Source of the DNA: Chrysomallon squamiferum
Taxonomy: Eukaryota > Mollusca > Gastropoda > Neomphalida > Peltospiridae
DNA: 64,000 bases
Direction: 5' to 3'
NCBI GenBank assembly: GCA_012295275.1
Contig: CM022670.1
Coordinates: forward strand, 29,957,938 to 30,021,937
Part shown: one piece after another, positions 38,739 through 52,419 of the stretch
Position numbering within the stretch: the stretch's first letter is position 1
Layout: every line of letters begins with the position of its first letter
Position numbers and translations under genes: made by a program
The notes under the pieces: generated by a model
The model's input: only the letters and a program-made list of their open reading frames with translations
Database searches by the model: none
What the model was told of the DNA's origin: nothing

Positions 38739-39230
38739 TTGTCATTTGTGAAGATCAGTATTAGGTCTCCTCCTTCAGTTCTGTGTAGAAAAGGATCTCC
38801 TCCCTCGGTGCGGGTCCTCTCTCCTTCTAAACTGATATCCTGTCCTGTCCTGGGTAGTCGGGGTAGGGTTTTGTGTCACTGTCGGTATAGTATTGTCTTA
38901 ATGGCACTAAAACGTGGAACCTCCACTAACAATCCGTTATAAAAAAAGTCGTGGTTTTCCTGAGATTGGAAATCTCATCGGCGTCAATCTTAGGAACTGG
39001 CGTTGTTTCCATTTTAGCTCGGTCCGTGACTTTCGCCTTAAACGCATCAACAGCTTAATAAATGGCACCGCCGCGAGGTTGTGCTGTATCTGGTCTGCCA
39101 TCTGGAGCATGTTGTCCACAGTCACAACGTAGGCTCTGCATTCACCTGCAGTAAATTTTCTCTCCACACTTTCTATTCCTGCGAAATTTGTGCTGGTTGT
39201 AATACAAATGTCGTCCGCCTATTAACATGT
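38739..39230 (-). pseudogene. GC-richer degenerate coding-like segment, origin unknown
   Basis: Base composition is markedly less AT-rich than the flanks over nearly 500 bases. On the minus strand the frame 39167-38937 is open for 76 codons, with a charged segment around LLMRLRRKSRTELKWKQRQF. Further along, other frames are open for shorter stretches, as expected for a frameshifted coding relic or an old retroelement. No family was recognised, and the plus strand also has two short frames. A functional exon cannot be excluded. Confidence 0.3.
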
Positions 39231-40467
39231 CGATAAACGTCACTCTAACTTGTGCAGCTGCCATAATGTTAAACGTAAACTAGTTTTCCATTTTGATATA
39301 GAACTTTATATAGATTAAACCGGGAAAAGAACCAATGTACAAGTGCCTTCTCAGTATAACAGAAAGGTAAATTTACTACCCAAAACAGTAAATTGGTAGA
39401 GCATAATAGAGCAAATAAAAAAAATTAAAAATAAAACACTCAGGTACCTACTCAATTAATGGAAGCCTAATTACAAATCTACAACGAACAGTAATCACAT
39501 AACATTTTACTTCAGGGGTCTCTTCTCGTTGTTAACAAAAAAGGCGTCTCGTAACTGCAGCGCAGAACTTACAAACTATTAGAAATGTCTACGTCCTGGT
39601 ACTAAACAAAATAGATTTGTCGACTTCCCGGGCCGACACCAATTACATGTACAGTAAAGATTACAATTAACAAACCAACATAAGTAGAGGACCGAAACTC
39701 AAGATAGCAGGCTGCTAGAAACTGTAAACAAACAAAAGAATAAAATTGTATTAAATAATTTTATCACTCCTGGCATGAATCTGTATATATTTTGTTAAAG
39801 GCGCTGATTTATTAGAAACCAGAACGTCGATGTTTAATTTTATGTTTGTGACAGTAACTTAGTTTTGTCGTATTACTGTTTAATTTTGCCTTAATATTTA
39901 TATTTTTATATCTAGCATGAACCCAGTTTAGCTAAACCTTTCTGCTTATACAGTGGATTTGATGAAAACTCTTCTGTTAATTTTGTTTTTAAACTTTCGG
40001 TATGTTGCCGTATTCGACGAATTCAATAAGACAATGCAAAATGTGCGCAATACATATTTATACAGAATTCTGCTTTTAAACGAATTCTAAACGAGCGAAT
40101 TCACTTCGGTATCAGTATACACTAAATAATAATCTTGTTCGTTTAGCAGCATATAAATATTACAAGAAGTTTATTAAGCCTTCAAAGAGACGCGGTCTTT
40201 TCATCTCACACGGTAATTACGTGCAAATTGCCGCTATTGTTTAACAATTGATCGTATTTGCTGATTGTGTGCCGATGTTGACAAAACTAATTACTATACA
40301 ACTTGTTCTTCAGTTCTGGAATTTACATAGAGAAATCCAAAGAAGAAAGCATTCGGATTAGATAGGGTTTTGTTCATAACAGATTAACGATAGATGGACG
40401 GGACTTTAAAATGGTGCCGGTATCATGGAAATCCGGTTTAGTCAAACGGCGATTTTCACTATATATA

Positions 40468-41130
40468 CAGTGGTACTCGTGATACAAATTTTTCGAGTTA
40501 CGAGCAGCCGACCGGTAGATTTTGCTTTGAGTTCCGAGCCAAAATTCGAGTTACGAGAGAACTTCAGATACGCCGCCGCTAGTTGATACAACGAACAACA
40601 CAACATCCGCCCAGCATACCGCGTCTCACTCGTTCACTTCGCTTGGTTACCTCGTAAGAAAGTGAGTGCAAAGGACTGTGCTGAGAAGAAAAAGCGGATG
40701 ATGTCCACTGAATTAAAGCATGAAATCATAAAAAAACATGAGCGAGGTGTTCGTGTAGTCGACTTAGCTAGGCAGTACGAGCGTAGTACTTCTACGATAT
40801 GTACCACACTGAAGCAGAAGGAGTCGATGAAGGCTGTAACTCCAGCCAAATGCGTTAAAATAATTAGTCTGATCTCCAAGATAAACACACTTTACAAAAC
40901 CAATTTATTTCTTTACATTCTCTTTCATTTTCTTTTTATACAGTATTTGTCATTTATAAATATATTTTTCTTATTTAAAAATGGTTTATAAAAAAAAAAA
41001 AAATGGGGATTTTTTGGGGGATGGAATGGAATAATGGTATTTCAATTAATTTCAGTTGGGAAAATTGATTTGATATACAAGTAAATTGAGTTACGAGCTC
41101 TGGCACGTAACGAATTAAACTCGTAAGACA
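40468..41130 (+). mobile_element. Internally deleted Tigger/pogo DNA transposon with transposase N-terminus
   Basis: The left end starts cagtggtact, preceded by TA at 40466-40467. The right end keeps the inverted terminal motif cgtaacgaattaaactcgtaag but lacks the last bases, which are replaced by an (AT)n(AG)n tract. Between them an open frame (about 40647-40866) reads KKVSAKDCAEKKKRMM, then STELKHEIIKKHERGVRV, VDLARQYERSTSTIC and TLKQKE. This is the pipsqueak/CENP-B-type DNA-binding helix-turn-helix of Tigger transposases. The second DNA-binding half and the whole DDE catalytic domain are missing. Confidence 0.9.
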
Positions 41131-41138
41131 TATATGTG

Positions 41139-41242
<104 letters not shown>

Positions 41243-41549
41243 TCATACTGTAGGTTTTGAACTTTTGAGTGTGGTAAAGTAAAAGACAATAACAATAAAA
41301 TGTTGTTTTATTTTTAGTTTTTTTAGTTTTTTTTTTATAAATTATTAATATCCGACATTCTTCATTAAAATTTCCATTTCTTTCACCACCACCTGCGCTG
41401 GATATAGAAATCTACACCAACTAAACATTTTCTTCTTCGACTTAATACCTTTTTTTTTTATGGTTCACATTAGATTGCTTTCCAAAAGCAATTTAGTTTC
41501 ACAACAGTCGTGGATTAATGAGAATCAAGTTCATCCACGTGGAGTTCAA

Positions 41550-41557
41550 TGACGTCA
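41550..41557. promoter_or_regulatory. Palindromic CRE (TGACGTCA)
   Basis: An exact CREB/ATF palindrome. A second palindrome, ccacgtgg, lies about 10 bases away near 41535-41542. No gene start was recognised next to it. Confidence 0.3.
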
Positions 41558-42017
41558 GCAGTGTTCCCAGAACCGAGGCAATCTCTCTTGTATTAGACTG
41601 AATCGGAAGAGCGACAGGGGACTATTTTTCTGCAGCGAATTTAGTCGAATGATGCTAGGTGAAGCGGCAAGATTACAGATAGAATGAAGCCATTGATTCC
41701 ACTGGGAAATAGAATGAAACAACAACAAAACTATTAACAAAGGCGTAATATAATCATGAAATATTAATATGTTTGTTGAAAACATTCTTTTTTTTCTCTC
41801 ACTTTCTTTGGTTTTATGTTTTATAAAATTTATCATTTATGGGTTTTGCTTCATAATCTCTAAAATGATGAATTTTTCAACAAAAATTAAAGAAAAACAG
41901 AAAAGTTATATTACACTGGGTTCTATAATTATCAGTTAAAAAGTAACTGTAGAATGCGAATTTTAAAATTAATAATAAAAAAATAAAAATAAAATAAAAT
42001 AAATAAATAAATAAATA

Positions 42018-42048
<31 letters not shown>

Positions 42049-42151
42049 AATAAAAAACAAACCAAACCAAAATACAATTAAATTTAAAAAAAGAGAAAGG
42101 AAAAAACTAATATATTTTATAATTTTAATGATTATTTGGTAAAGCTGGTGT

Positions 42152-42186
<35 letters not shown>

Positions 42187-45003
42187 TGAATAATATATAG
42201 GTAACAGACTGTGAACTAAGTGTGCAATATGCAATATGTTCACAAATGTATACGTGTGTGTTAGAAAGGTTCTGTAAAAATATATCTAGAAATACAATAT
42301 ACAATAGATTAACAGTAATATTATAGAAATAATGTCTTTAAAGATTTAATATACTAGTGTAGTTCTAGAAAAAGATTATGCCAACGTGTCTAACTCCATG
42401 GGTATATGTAATACCTTTTACGAAATATATGATAATATTTAAACCCATATTTGTAGATAAAATGTCTTGAACTTTTGTATGATAGCAAATATATTTACAG
42501 TGTATGCAAATGTATAAAAATGTAGAATGTACCACAATTATACATGACAGATAAATTTAGTATACAAAATGTCTCTAAGTATATCCAGAAATATGTATGT
42601 CGGTAATAAGACTGATGTATTACAAAATAACAAGCGAATCTTCAAGCCATGTATGAAGTAAAAACGTGGGTGCTACTCTGGCGTGCGATCTACATGATCT
42701 AGTGATCTACTATCAAGAAAACTGTACTTTGATTTATGATCTGCGTGCTAATTTTAATTATTATTTTGTTTATTCTTGTTTTTTTTATTATTATTTTTCA
42801 CTGCATAAATGAAATAAATTTTCCTTTTATTATATATTTATAATATATACGAACAAGAGCTAAAAAGTATACAAATTTTAATAATTTTATCGATGAATTG
42901 AGCGAACATCTGCTAGAAATGTAAGAAAAAGATCTTCAACATTCTTCATCATCTGTAGCCAACAGAAATAATCAAGGTGTGATTGGAAGGTTCTTTGGTT
43001 CACTCATCTCATTTCAAAATAATAATTTTAAAATGTTCTTATATATGTATCATGCATTAATCTTAAAGGATTTTAAAATCTTCCTATCTAATTTATTTCC
43101 GATCGAAGCTAGTTCAAATCTGTCGTGTTATTTTATTTGCCAGCTATAAACTGACATTTCCTGTTAAAGGAATATAATTATTCTTTCTCGTTACGCTGTT
43201 ATCTATTAGACATTTTCTAGATATATTTTATATGAATCGCTCAACCAGTGGTGTAATTAAATGTCGTGCTATATTTTGATCTGTTTTTTTCTTTGTTAAT
43301 GGTGAGTAAAGGCAAATATTATATGCTTTGATTTAGTTATTTATTAATTTTTAAAAACTTTTTTTTTTTTTTCATCAACAAATGGTACAGATAATCATAG
43401 TGACTCTTTGAGGATGATTCCATTTAAGATATCTGAGCATGACTGTTATTATCCAAAACTAGATTCTCCACATGTTTTAGTATTAACAACTTCCATTCCT
43501 AGGACGCCCACAAACTATAATCTTACATCACAGAAATGATGAGGAAGTCTACAATAATCCAAATACGAGCTTTTGACCTGTTGTATTTGTGTTTGCATCA
43601 GGAATAACCATATGCGCTAATACGTTTATCATGCCGTGTGATCGAGTATTATGCAATATTACAGTGTCAACTAACGAAGTTACAAACCATCAAATGTCAT
43701 CAAGTTATAATAAATATTAAAAAGATGATTGGTAAACAGTATTGAAATAAAAACACATCGTTAAACTATTAAAATAAAAACAAATGTAGTAGTTATTTAT
43801 TTACATAAATATAAAGTGAATATATATATTTTTCTGTTAATGTAGTTCAAGAACAATTAAGCAGTTGATCTTTTGAAGAAACGAGGAAAAGGAAAAAATA
43901 TATGATGATTGTGATGAAAACAACAATGAAAAAATAATGATGACATTATGACGTGAATGGATATAATAATGTAATGACGATTGATTAATAATCACGATAA
44001 TGACGATGATGATAATAAAAATTATGATTATTTTATTAAAAACAGGAACAACAGTGGAAACACAAGTAGAAAGAATACAACACAAAATTAAACAAAAATA
44101 AATAAATAAATAAATAAAATATAAATACTTTCAATATTGTAATCGTGCATGTGTGTGTTTAATGTTTTACGATCTGCTTATTAGCCAATTACAATAAGGT
44201 AAAAAAAAAATATTGTGAATTTAGGGACAGGAATAATTTAGCACTATCACTGATTTAAAGTAGACACATATAAAAACACATACACACAAATACAAACATA
44301 CAGACTCACACAAACATACATACATACACAACGCACACACATGCACACGCCAAGCTCACATATATATTTGTGTAAATTATGTTTCATTACATACATAGTT
44401 TTATATATATACACTTTTTGGTGAACTGTGATTTTTTTTTTTTCTACACTATTAACATAAAGTCAGATATCCTTTATTCATATCTATTTGTATACAGTCA
44501 TTCATACACTCTGACAGGGCTGTCAATTACATAAGAAAACAAGATAGCTTTATCACTTATTTAGAGTTGAAATAGCAGAGTGGATATTAACAGCGCCACT
44601 ACATCACACTAATGTAACACTCAGATGTAAATGTCAAGACTTGGACAGGTAACTTTGTCGTACACACGAGGATAATGCTTTTCGTTTAAATTTAAAAGCA
44701 CCGATAATTCGGTCAAGTAATCGTGTTCCAGTCTGGTGGTTGATACTTTCTTACGCACGCAATTCCACACATTTTTCACGAACTACATGGGATAAGTAAC
44801 AGGACTGTTTAAACTGTTTGATTGACAGAAATATTTGTTGACTAAATATATACATGGCCAATAACACCAGTCCCTAAACATGACAGCGGTGATTTTTACA
44901 CCTTCTCCCTCTCCCTAGTTATCTAGCTATTCATTCACATACACACACGTACGCACGCACGCAGGTATATACAGAGATGATTACCCTAACAAGCTTTTTT
45001 AAC

Positions 45004-45165
45004 GTTGTCTTGACGGCCGAACGGTGACGTCGTCCGCCTTGGGAGCGCGGGCGACTGGGTGCCATACACATGATTCTCGTAGCGGCATCTGACGGGGTTT
45101 GTGAGGTCGTAATTGGACTTTCTGCTCCTGTGCCAATGCTTTACCGAATATTGTCTATGAGCCTA
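45004..45165 (+). mobile_element. tRNA-derived SINE, copy 2
   Basis: Aligns with copy 1 (25950-25775 minus) over its whole length: gttgtct, the tRNA-like arm cgtccgccttgggagcgcgggcg, a decayed B box (acatgattctcg), gcggcatctgacg, gtttgtgaggtcgt and ggactttctgctcctg. Its B box is more decayed than that of copy 1. It is followed by ACAT-rich sequence. Confidence 0.85.
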
Positions 45166-46075
45166 CATACTCCACATACATATACACACGTACAAAAATA
45201 AATTCCTACATACAAATACACATACATAGACACAGACAGACTGACAGACACTGAAATAAGCATTATAAAGCTCAGACAATCCTTGTCAACCCTTAATTGA
45301 AAAATGTTTTATTTAGGATAAATGAGTTGAATCCTTTCCGGGATTTCTTTTCTAAACTCAAATGAACTGAAAGTGACAAGGTGAAAATGAAAATCCTTAC
45401 AATTTGATAAATCTGAAATTTATTCGTGAATTAACGAATTTTAATCCCAAAGTGAACAATTATAATTAATAAAAATTTTCTTACCTGCTTTTCTTATTAG
45501 TACGTATACATATTTCTAAATAGATAAACATCAGTTATTATCCACTTTTGAATCAAGTAACAAATCTCAGTTCAAAACATGCTGATAACTGAAATATTTT
45601 TTTTAAAAGAAAAAGGAAATGAAAGAAAATGTGGGACACAGAAATATATATACAGATAGAGAAAGATAGAAAAGATCGATATAGATAGTTGAATATGTTG
45701 ATTGAAAGACAGACACCGATAGTGAGACAGAATGATAGAGAAAGAGCAAGAGATATCAGATAGATAAACAGAAAAAGATAGTGTGCATGCATGTGTATGT
45801 GACTGTGTGTAGAGGCATGTGAATATATCTGTGTGTAGAGGTGTGTGTGTTTCTGTGTGTGTATGTGTGAGAGAGAGAGACAGAGAGAAAGAGAGAGAGG
45901 GAGAGGGATATCAAATTAAGAAAAAGAACATAAAGCGTTCAATGATCTAACCAGTAAGATGAAACTGCACGTATTACACTTGCCGTGTTTTACCATTCAT
46001 CATCTACGTAGTGTTTCACGTAGCAACTCCTTTAATCTGACTCTCTAGGATAATGTCATTTGGATTAACTACGCA

Positions 46076-46147
46076 AAACCGTAGTCGTGTCATTACAGTT
46101 AATGAAAAACACTTTTTACATAAACTGTAATGACACGACTACGGTTT
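46076..46147. repeat. Near-perfect 72-nt hairpin (microRNA-like or palindromic element)
   Basis: The left arm 46076-46100 and right arm 46123-46147 are exact reverse complements over 25 bases (core gtagtcgtgtcattac). Inside, after single mismatches, 3 and then 4 further pairs close onto a small loop, giving about 32 pairs in 34 positions. The flanks do not pair. The size suits a microRNA precursor on either strand, but so perfect a stem also suits a recent inverted duplication. Confidence 0.85.
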
Positions 46148-46321
46148 ATGTGTCTTTTAATACAATATCGTCATCATCATCATACTCATATAATTTTTCC
46201 GTTTATTATTTTACCCTTACTGCTGCTGTTGTTTTTGTTACACTGTAACTGCTTGTGTTTGTTATTATCATCATTATCATCCTTGTTTATACATGTATTA
46301 TTATAACTACTACTTCTACTT

Positions 46322-46385
<64 letters not shown>

Positions 46386-46392
46386 CACCACC
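46322..46392 (+). repeat. (CTA)n(CCA)n microsatellite
   Basis: About 55 bases of CTA then 16 of CCA, inside a longer imperfect ACT/ATT-rich block (46250-46560). The poly-Thr and poly-Val frames over it are artefacts. Confidence 0.95.
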
Positions 46393-46850
46393 ACTACTAA
46401 AATCATTACCTCTGCTGCTTCTACTTCTAAAACTGCTACCATCAGGGTTCCTGCTGCTAATACTAATATTATTACAACAATTGCTATCACTGCCACTATT
46501 ACTATTTTTATTACTACTACCATTACTTTCACCACCACCACCACTACTACTACAACATCACGTATTATTATAAAAAAACTATACACGTTTATTTCGTGTC
46601 GTGCTTATCGCTCTGTGATGACATTTCAGTGCTCACATAGATGACTCCTCTACAGTCTCCTGTGAGTCTGTGTATCGGAAACCTGAGAATCGAGCAATGT
46701 TACAAAAATCAAACATCAGTTAGATATCTAAAATAGTTGTTAATAGAAAATGGCGTCAGTCTAACGAACTGCATAATGTCTTCCTTATCTGTAAGGAAAC
46801 CATATTGTAAAAGGAAGAAAATAAAACAACAAAGACAAATAGTGTATCTT

Positions 46851-46853
<3 letters not shown>

Positions 46854-46919
<66 letters not shown>
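46854..46919 (+). repeat. (AG)n microsatellite
   Basis: Sixty-six bases of uninterrupted AG. Confidence 0.95.
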
Positions 46920-46923
<4 letters not shown>

Positions 46924-47649
46924 CATTGAAAACGGAGACGCACACACAGAGATTGTAAAATATTGTAAAAGCCTTAAATTAATACATGTATTTATTTGTG
47001 ATACTCGTAATAATGATATACACAAAAACTTTTTACCTAGTAAATAAGTTTCACACAATCAAAAAAATAAATAATTTTAGTCACAATACCTTAAAGAAAT
47101 TTGCGGCATGTGCATGCAGTTGATTGATGTCTAGACACCAAATTTCTAACATATGGCACACTCGCAGGATACAGTGTTATGTTAAACGGATAAACATGTG
47201 CTCTTTGAAACCCATATTAACTACATAAAAAATAAAGCATGTTCTGGCAGTCGTATTAGGCATGCCGTCGTTGTGCTGATAGTTGTCCGGTGACGTTATG
47301 GCGGAAAAAGCTAAATTAATTTTTAGTTGTTTTATCAGAACATGAAGAACATCAGTATAATGGAAACGAAGTCTTCTGTGTGCTCAGCTTTGTATATTTC
47401 TGCAGACTGCCTAAAGGAAACCAGCTTGTCGTTTTGGTCAACAATAATTTTACAAAATCAATAACAATAGCCTTTTGACAGTAAGATACTAATATGGTGT
47501 GGATATCTCAGCACGCCAAAAAAAAAAAAAAGAGTTGTAGAAATATGCATTATTTTGATTCCAAACTGCTAGATTTTTGGTATTGCCTATATGCCTTTGT
47601 TTGAACTATTTACATTTAAGTAAATGTTTGATTAGAAGAAGACGTGCTG

Positions 47650-47651
<2 letters not shown>

Positions 47652-47726
<75 letters not shown>
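47652..47726 (+). repeat. (AG)n microsatellite
   Basis: Seventy-five bases of uninterrupted AG. Confidence 0.95.
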
Positions 47727-47728
<2 letters not shown>

Positions 47729-48311
47729 TTTTGATGGATAACAGCATCTCAGTACAAAATATTTGAATTCTGTTTTCAAATTAACTGTAAATTGAAAATA
47801 AAAATAAATAAATAAGTAAATAAATATTATGAAAAATTTAAGAACATCCCCATCAACAGCAACGAAAAATATAATAATGCTATGATCATAATAATATTTT
47901 TTCTTTAAATAAACATCGCTTCTGCAAAATTACAGATTATTAAAAATAATCACATTTTCAGTGCTGAATCTAAATTAATTAGGTATTAATACAAAATAGA
48001 AGGAAATATATGTAATTTAAATTTTAAAGTGTAAAACGAAAGCCAAAGTTTTCGGCCCCTTTCTTCAATATGCTTGCTTTTTCACGTAAATAGTTTAATT
48101 AATACATAAACATACAAACACAGATTACACACATTACAAGAAAGTCTAAAGAATTAATAATGATTGCAAATTATTTTAACTGGACTAGACAGTCATTTCT
48201 TTTAAACACACTGATTTTCATATACAGCTCTTGGGCACATTTTAATAAGCATCATTTTCTCTAATACGTCGAATTTACATCTTTTTTCTTTCTTTCTTCT
48301 TCTTCCTCTTA

Positions 48312-48312
48312 C

Positions 48313-48358
<46 letters not shown>
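48312..48358 (+). repeat. (ATT)n microsatellite
   Basis: Pure ATT triplets. It is followed at 48401-48431 by AAT triplets and then GAT triplets, so the two blocks could fold on each other. Confidence 0.95.
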
Positions 48359-48806
48359 TATGGGGTTATTTTTTTTTTTTTTTTTTACTATAACTTAAGC
48401 AAATAATAATAATAATAATAATAATAATAATCATAATGATGATGATGATGATGATTATGATGATGACAATGATCATGGTAATGAAGTATATCAAAAATGT
48501 TCTATAGTTTGATCAATTAATAAACGAGTTTTCTATAGTTATAAAAGACTGAATTATTTATTGACTAATAAAATAACTGACTTACTGACAGACTTACTGA
48601 CTGACTGACTGACTGATTCTGGCTAGGTGTTTGACTGAGGCAATGAATATTATATTAGTTTATTATTTGATATTTTGTTAGATAAATTATTTATCAGAAT
48701 AGTTAACATCAATGTCACACAACCACCACCATCAATAAATGTAGAAAATACAAAATGAAAAATGAAAAATTATTATTAAAAAAAAAAAAAAAAATAAAAC
48801 GAAGGA

Positions 48807-48837
<31 letters not shown>

Positions 48838-50873
48838 CAAAAACAAAACTAAAACAACAACAAAAAAATCTTTATAATCAAGGTATTTTAAAAATAAATC
48901 ACTGAAATAAATCCACGTTCATCTTAATGACATATAAAAACACACAGATAAATAATTCAGTTTCTTCATTCATCTTAGGGCACATTTTATTATATTTATA
49001 TATATTTATATTAAAGATATATTTTAAAAAATCGAATACACTTCGTTCCATAATTACTGTTCATCATTGATCTAGAGCAGATGACAGACGGCAAACATCA
49101 AATAAAGTTTTAAATATTGGAGAATTACTGTTTATATGTCTTCATAATTGAGGAATGGTCAATCGCAGTATCAGTTCAAGCCACTAATAATGCAAATCTG
49201 GCAATGTCTAGTGTATCAAATGTCGTGGTTTGTATACATTTGTATACAATAATTATGAATCACCCAGAAAATGAAACACTTGGTTTCTTCTTTTGTGGTA
49301 TGACACAAAACTCATGTGTTTGACTAATAATGATGCTTAATATTAAGGTGTCGCTAAACATTCATTCATTTGTTCGTTTGTTGTATGTAACGGGCAAACA
49401 GGTGACACATGTGTATGTGTATGTGTGTGTGTGTGTACGCATGTGTGTAAATGTGTGTGGTTAAATGTGTATATATACATGTATATCAATTTGCATATGT
49501 ATGTGTGGTGTTATATATATATGTGTGTGTGTGTGTATGTATGTGTGTGTGTGTGTCTGTATGTATATACGTATTAGTATGTTTGTACTTGTGAGGTGAT
49601 ATAAAAGGTAGCAGCAAAGGAATTTTTACATGTACCTTCCCACTAATTGCAAATCAGATAGTGTGGACTTTGATAAATAAGTTGTATGGCATTGGCTCAA
49701 CCGAAAGGTAGCACTGTGTAGACAGTGAAAAGGAGGGAACCTAAGAACTATTACATGTCAACACAGTGTTCTAACCAGTTAGATATAGACCGTTTCATTT
49801 TCTCAGAATGCATCAACTTCTATTAGAAAAATACACCACAACAGACCGAACTGCAGAAATAGCCACAACAATAGGTAATCTCCATAACAGGATCCTAATT
49901 ATATTAGCTTGCCTTAGAAAAGGAAAGCTAAATTTACGAAAAATGTGCCGAAATAACTCCCCGTACATTATTTTACATTATTATACCTGTCAGATTGTTA
50001 TTTCTATACAGAACAGAATTTATTTATGGCGCTTTATTCGCGAATTGACAAGGGAAATAGCCATTATCCTTAAACCTTGGTAATTGCATATTAATAGTTT
50101 TATGATCGCATGTAAATTTAATCTTCTTGAACGTAAGGGAAATAACGTTATCTTTATACAAACAGCAGCTTTCCGCCATTGCTGTTTTGATTTTAGGTTT
50201 TTGATTAATTATCTCTGATATCTGGAAACTTCTTCAGTATATCATTATTCATTTTTTACTAACTTAAAAAATTAAAGGTTTTCAAATTTTTAAACATAAC
50301 TAGTAAAATCATTTTTTATTTGTGTGCGTAGATGAATGTACATGTGCATATTAAACTTATAAATGAAACTCCATTTTGTATATATGTACCATACATTGTA
50401 TGTGTGTGTATGGTTTTTTTGTATCATTGTGTGTGTGTCTCTTTATATATGTGCTTTATTTGAGTTTATTTAAATTTATGTCTGTGTATACAGGCCTGAA
50501 AAGAAATGCGTGTATGGTATGGAGGCAGAACTGTGCATGCCCACGTCTTGTTTATGTGACGAAACCGTCTGAATATTTTATAGTACAATTTAATTAAGCC
50601 AGTAAAACAAAATGAATCATATATAGTTTTAGGTAGGTGGAGGAAACGTCTGTTGCGGAATCTGCTGACATTAAATTCAGTTAGTACAGTTGTCTTATGT
50701 TCTGAACCTAAACCTTTAAAATTAACACTAATGTCCATGCCTGAATACCTACAGCTATTTTATTCTGTAAGGACCAACCTGATGGTAATAGCAGATAACA
50801 TCACACACGAAGTGAAGGGAGTGGCTGTCGCTGACAGAAATCGATAGAACAACTTGACAGACAACTCTCTTAC

Positions 50874-50952
50874 CTTCATATCACAAACATCGTCCAAGAC
50901 GTGTCAGTCTTATTCATGTCTCTGTACTTCATGCCACATTTACGTAAATCAT
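50874..50952 (-). other. Candidate noncoding exon
   Basis: On the minus strand, cttcttctgtttacag at 50953 is a textbook acceptor and AAG|gtaagag at 50874/50873 a strong donor, 79 bases apart. All three frames contain stops, so if real it is a 5'-leader exon or a nonsense-mediated-decay exon. It could belong to the membrane-protein gene, 23 kb upstream of the first coding exon. Confidence 0.3.
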
Positions 50953-51891
50953 CTGTAAACAGAAGAAGTCAACAGGCTGCCGCTGCCTTGTACAACACAC
51001 GTGAGCGAACGCACGATTTTATTTCTGTTCTCGCTCTGCAATGCGAGTGTAACCAACGTAAGGAAAAAACTCCGCAGTCTGAATTGTAGGCAGCCAAACT
51101 GATCGATAGTGACGATTTCTGCTAACAGCTCTCTGCAACCTGCGAGGCCAGCGTGTATGATGGACGACAGCGTGATAATTTCTAGAAACTGTTGTTCTAA
51201 TCAAGCTCATTAAGTGAGAACATTAAGTGAGTGCATGTAATAAATATGAAACCTCTTCGTAAGGTCATTATCGATTGTATCTGGCATGAATGAAACAAGT
51301 GTGAAACAAATGAAATAAAGCTGACAAAAGTCTTAAAGATTTTTAGCATATTCTGAATTATACGTAAAGAGATAGACTCGCAAGGAGATGATAATCTGTA
51401 GCAAGACTGTTGTGTGACAATTATACGTTGTTGGATAAAACAAAACAAAAAAGAATGAGAAATGAAGAGAAAAAGAATTCAACAACCAATATTAAAGAAA
51501 AACAAAAACAACAACAAAGACAACAACAATGATAACAATAACATGAACGTGTGGGTTGACCAACTGCAGTATAAACTGAGACCAGATTTATTTGACATCT
51601 CCCCATTCCCTACAAAAAAGAAGACGAAAATGAAATAAAATAAATATAAATAAATAAGTAATTAGAAATAAAAGAAACAAAACAAAAATCCCATATTAAT
51701 GATATAAATGTGTTTAAAAATAATACTGAAATATATGTTGAAATAAAGATTTGATCATTATATATAATTTATAGCCTTGTTAATGAAATTTTGTAAAAGG
51801 TATATTAATCTGGAAACTGTGTCCTAATTTTCATAATTAGAACATAGCCTTTCCGGCGCATAATCAAACCAAAACCCACATGGACACTTAC

Positions 51892-51948
51892 CTTGTCTGT
51901 GCTCTTGACAAAACACCCAGGACATCATACCTGAACTCTTGTTGAATA
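51892..51948 (-). CDS. Candidate small coding exon
   Basis: A minus-strand segment of 57 bases lies between acceptor tttactttcaatccag (ending 51949) and the excellent donor ACAAG|gtaagtg (51891). The frame entering in phase 2 is open and reads IQQEFRYDVLGVLSRAQT, exiting in phase 2. It cannot join the first coding exon of the membrane-protein gene as coding sequence, because that exon has a stop upstream of its ATG in the required frame. It may be a leader exon, an alternative N-terminus or part of another gene. Confidence 0.3.
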
Positions 51949-52419
51949 CTGGATTGAAAGTAAATTAAATCGGCTACACAAATCACCTAGCAATATAGCA
52001 TTTCATCGCCACCTGTTGCCAAGAGAAAATGCAGAATTACCAATATTTGAAAACAATTGTATTATTGTTGTTGATGGATCGTAATGATAAGCTTGAGTAG
52101 ACATCATATTTTTGCACCATTAGGTAAAGTGTCAATACTATAATATCTATAACAGCGTTGTAATAAATTCTAGTAGCAATATTATTCTTTTTATTTTTTT
52201 ATTTTAATAATTTTGTTTTTCCAAAATGATTTATAGAACAAAATACCCATAAATATTGTAAATGCTAGTCATTAGTTAATATATCGTTTTTCAAAAGTAC
52301 ACACAACCACCCACACACGCACACACACACACAAACCACTAGGTAGAATTAATCTGAAGATTGTTTGCAAAAAATAAATGGTAATACTCTAAATATTAGT
52401 AGCCGTTTGAATAGAACAT

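Noticed and set aside
45480-45515. Minus-strand 31-base segment between tttag and AAAAGCAG|gtaagaa
   Set aside because: It has a good donor but is extremely AT-rich with a weak acceptor. Similar pairs arise often by chance in this sequence.
46255-46644. 129-codon plus and 99-codon minus open frames rich in Thr or Val
   Set aside because: They run through (CTA)n/(CCA)n triplet repeats, which stay open on both strands by their nature.
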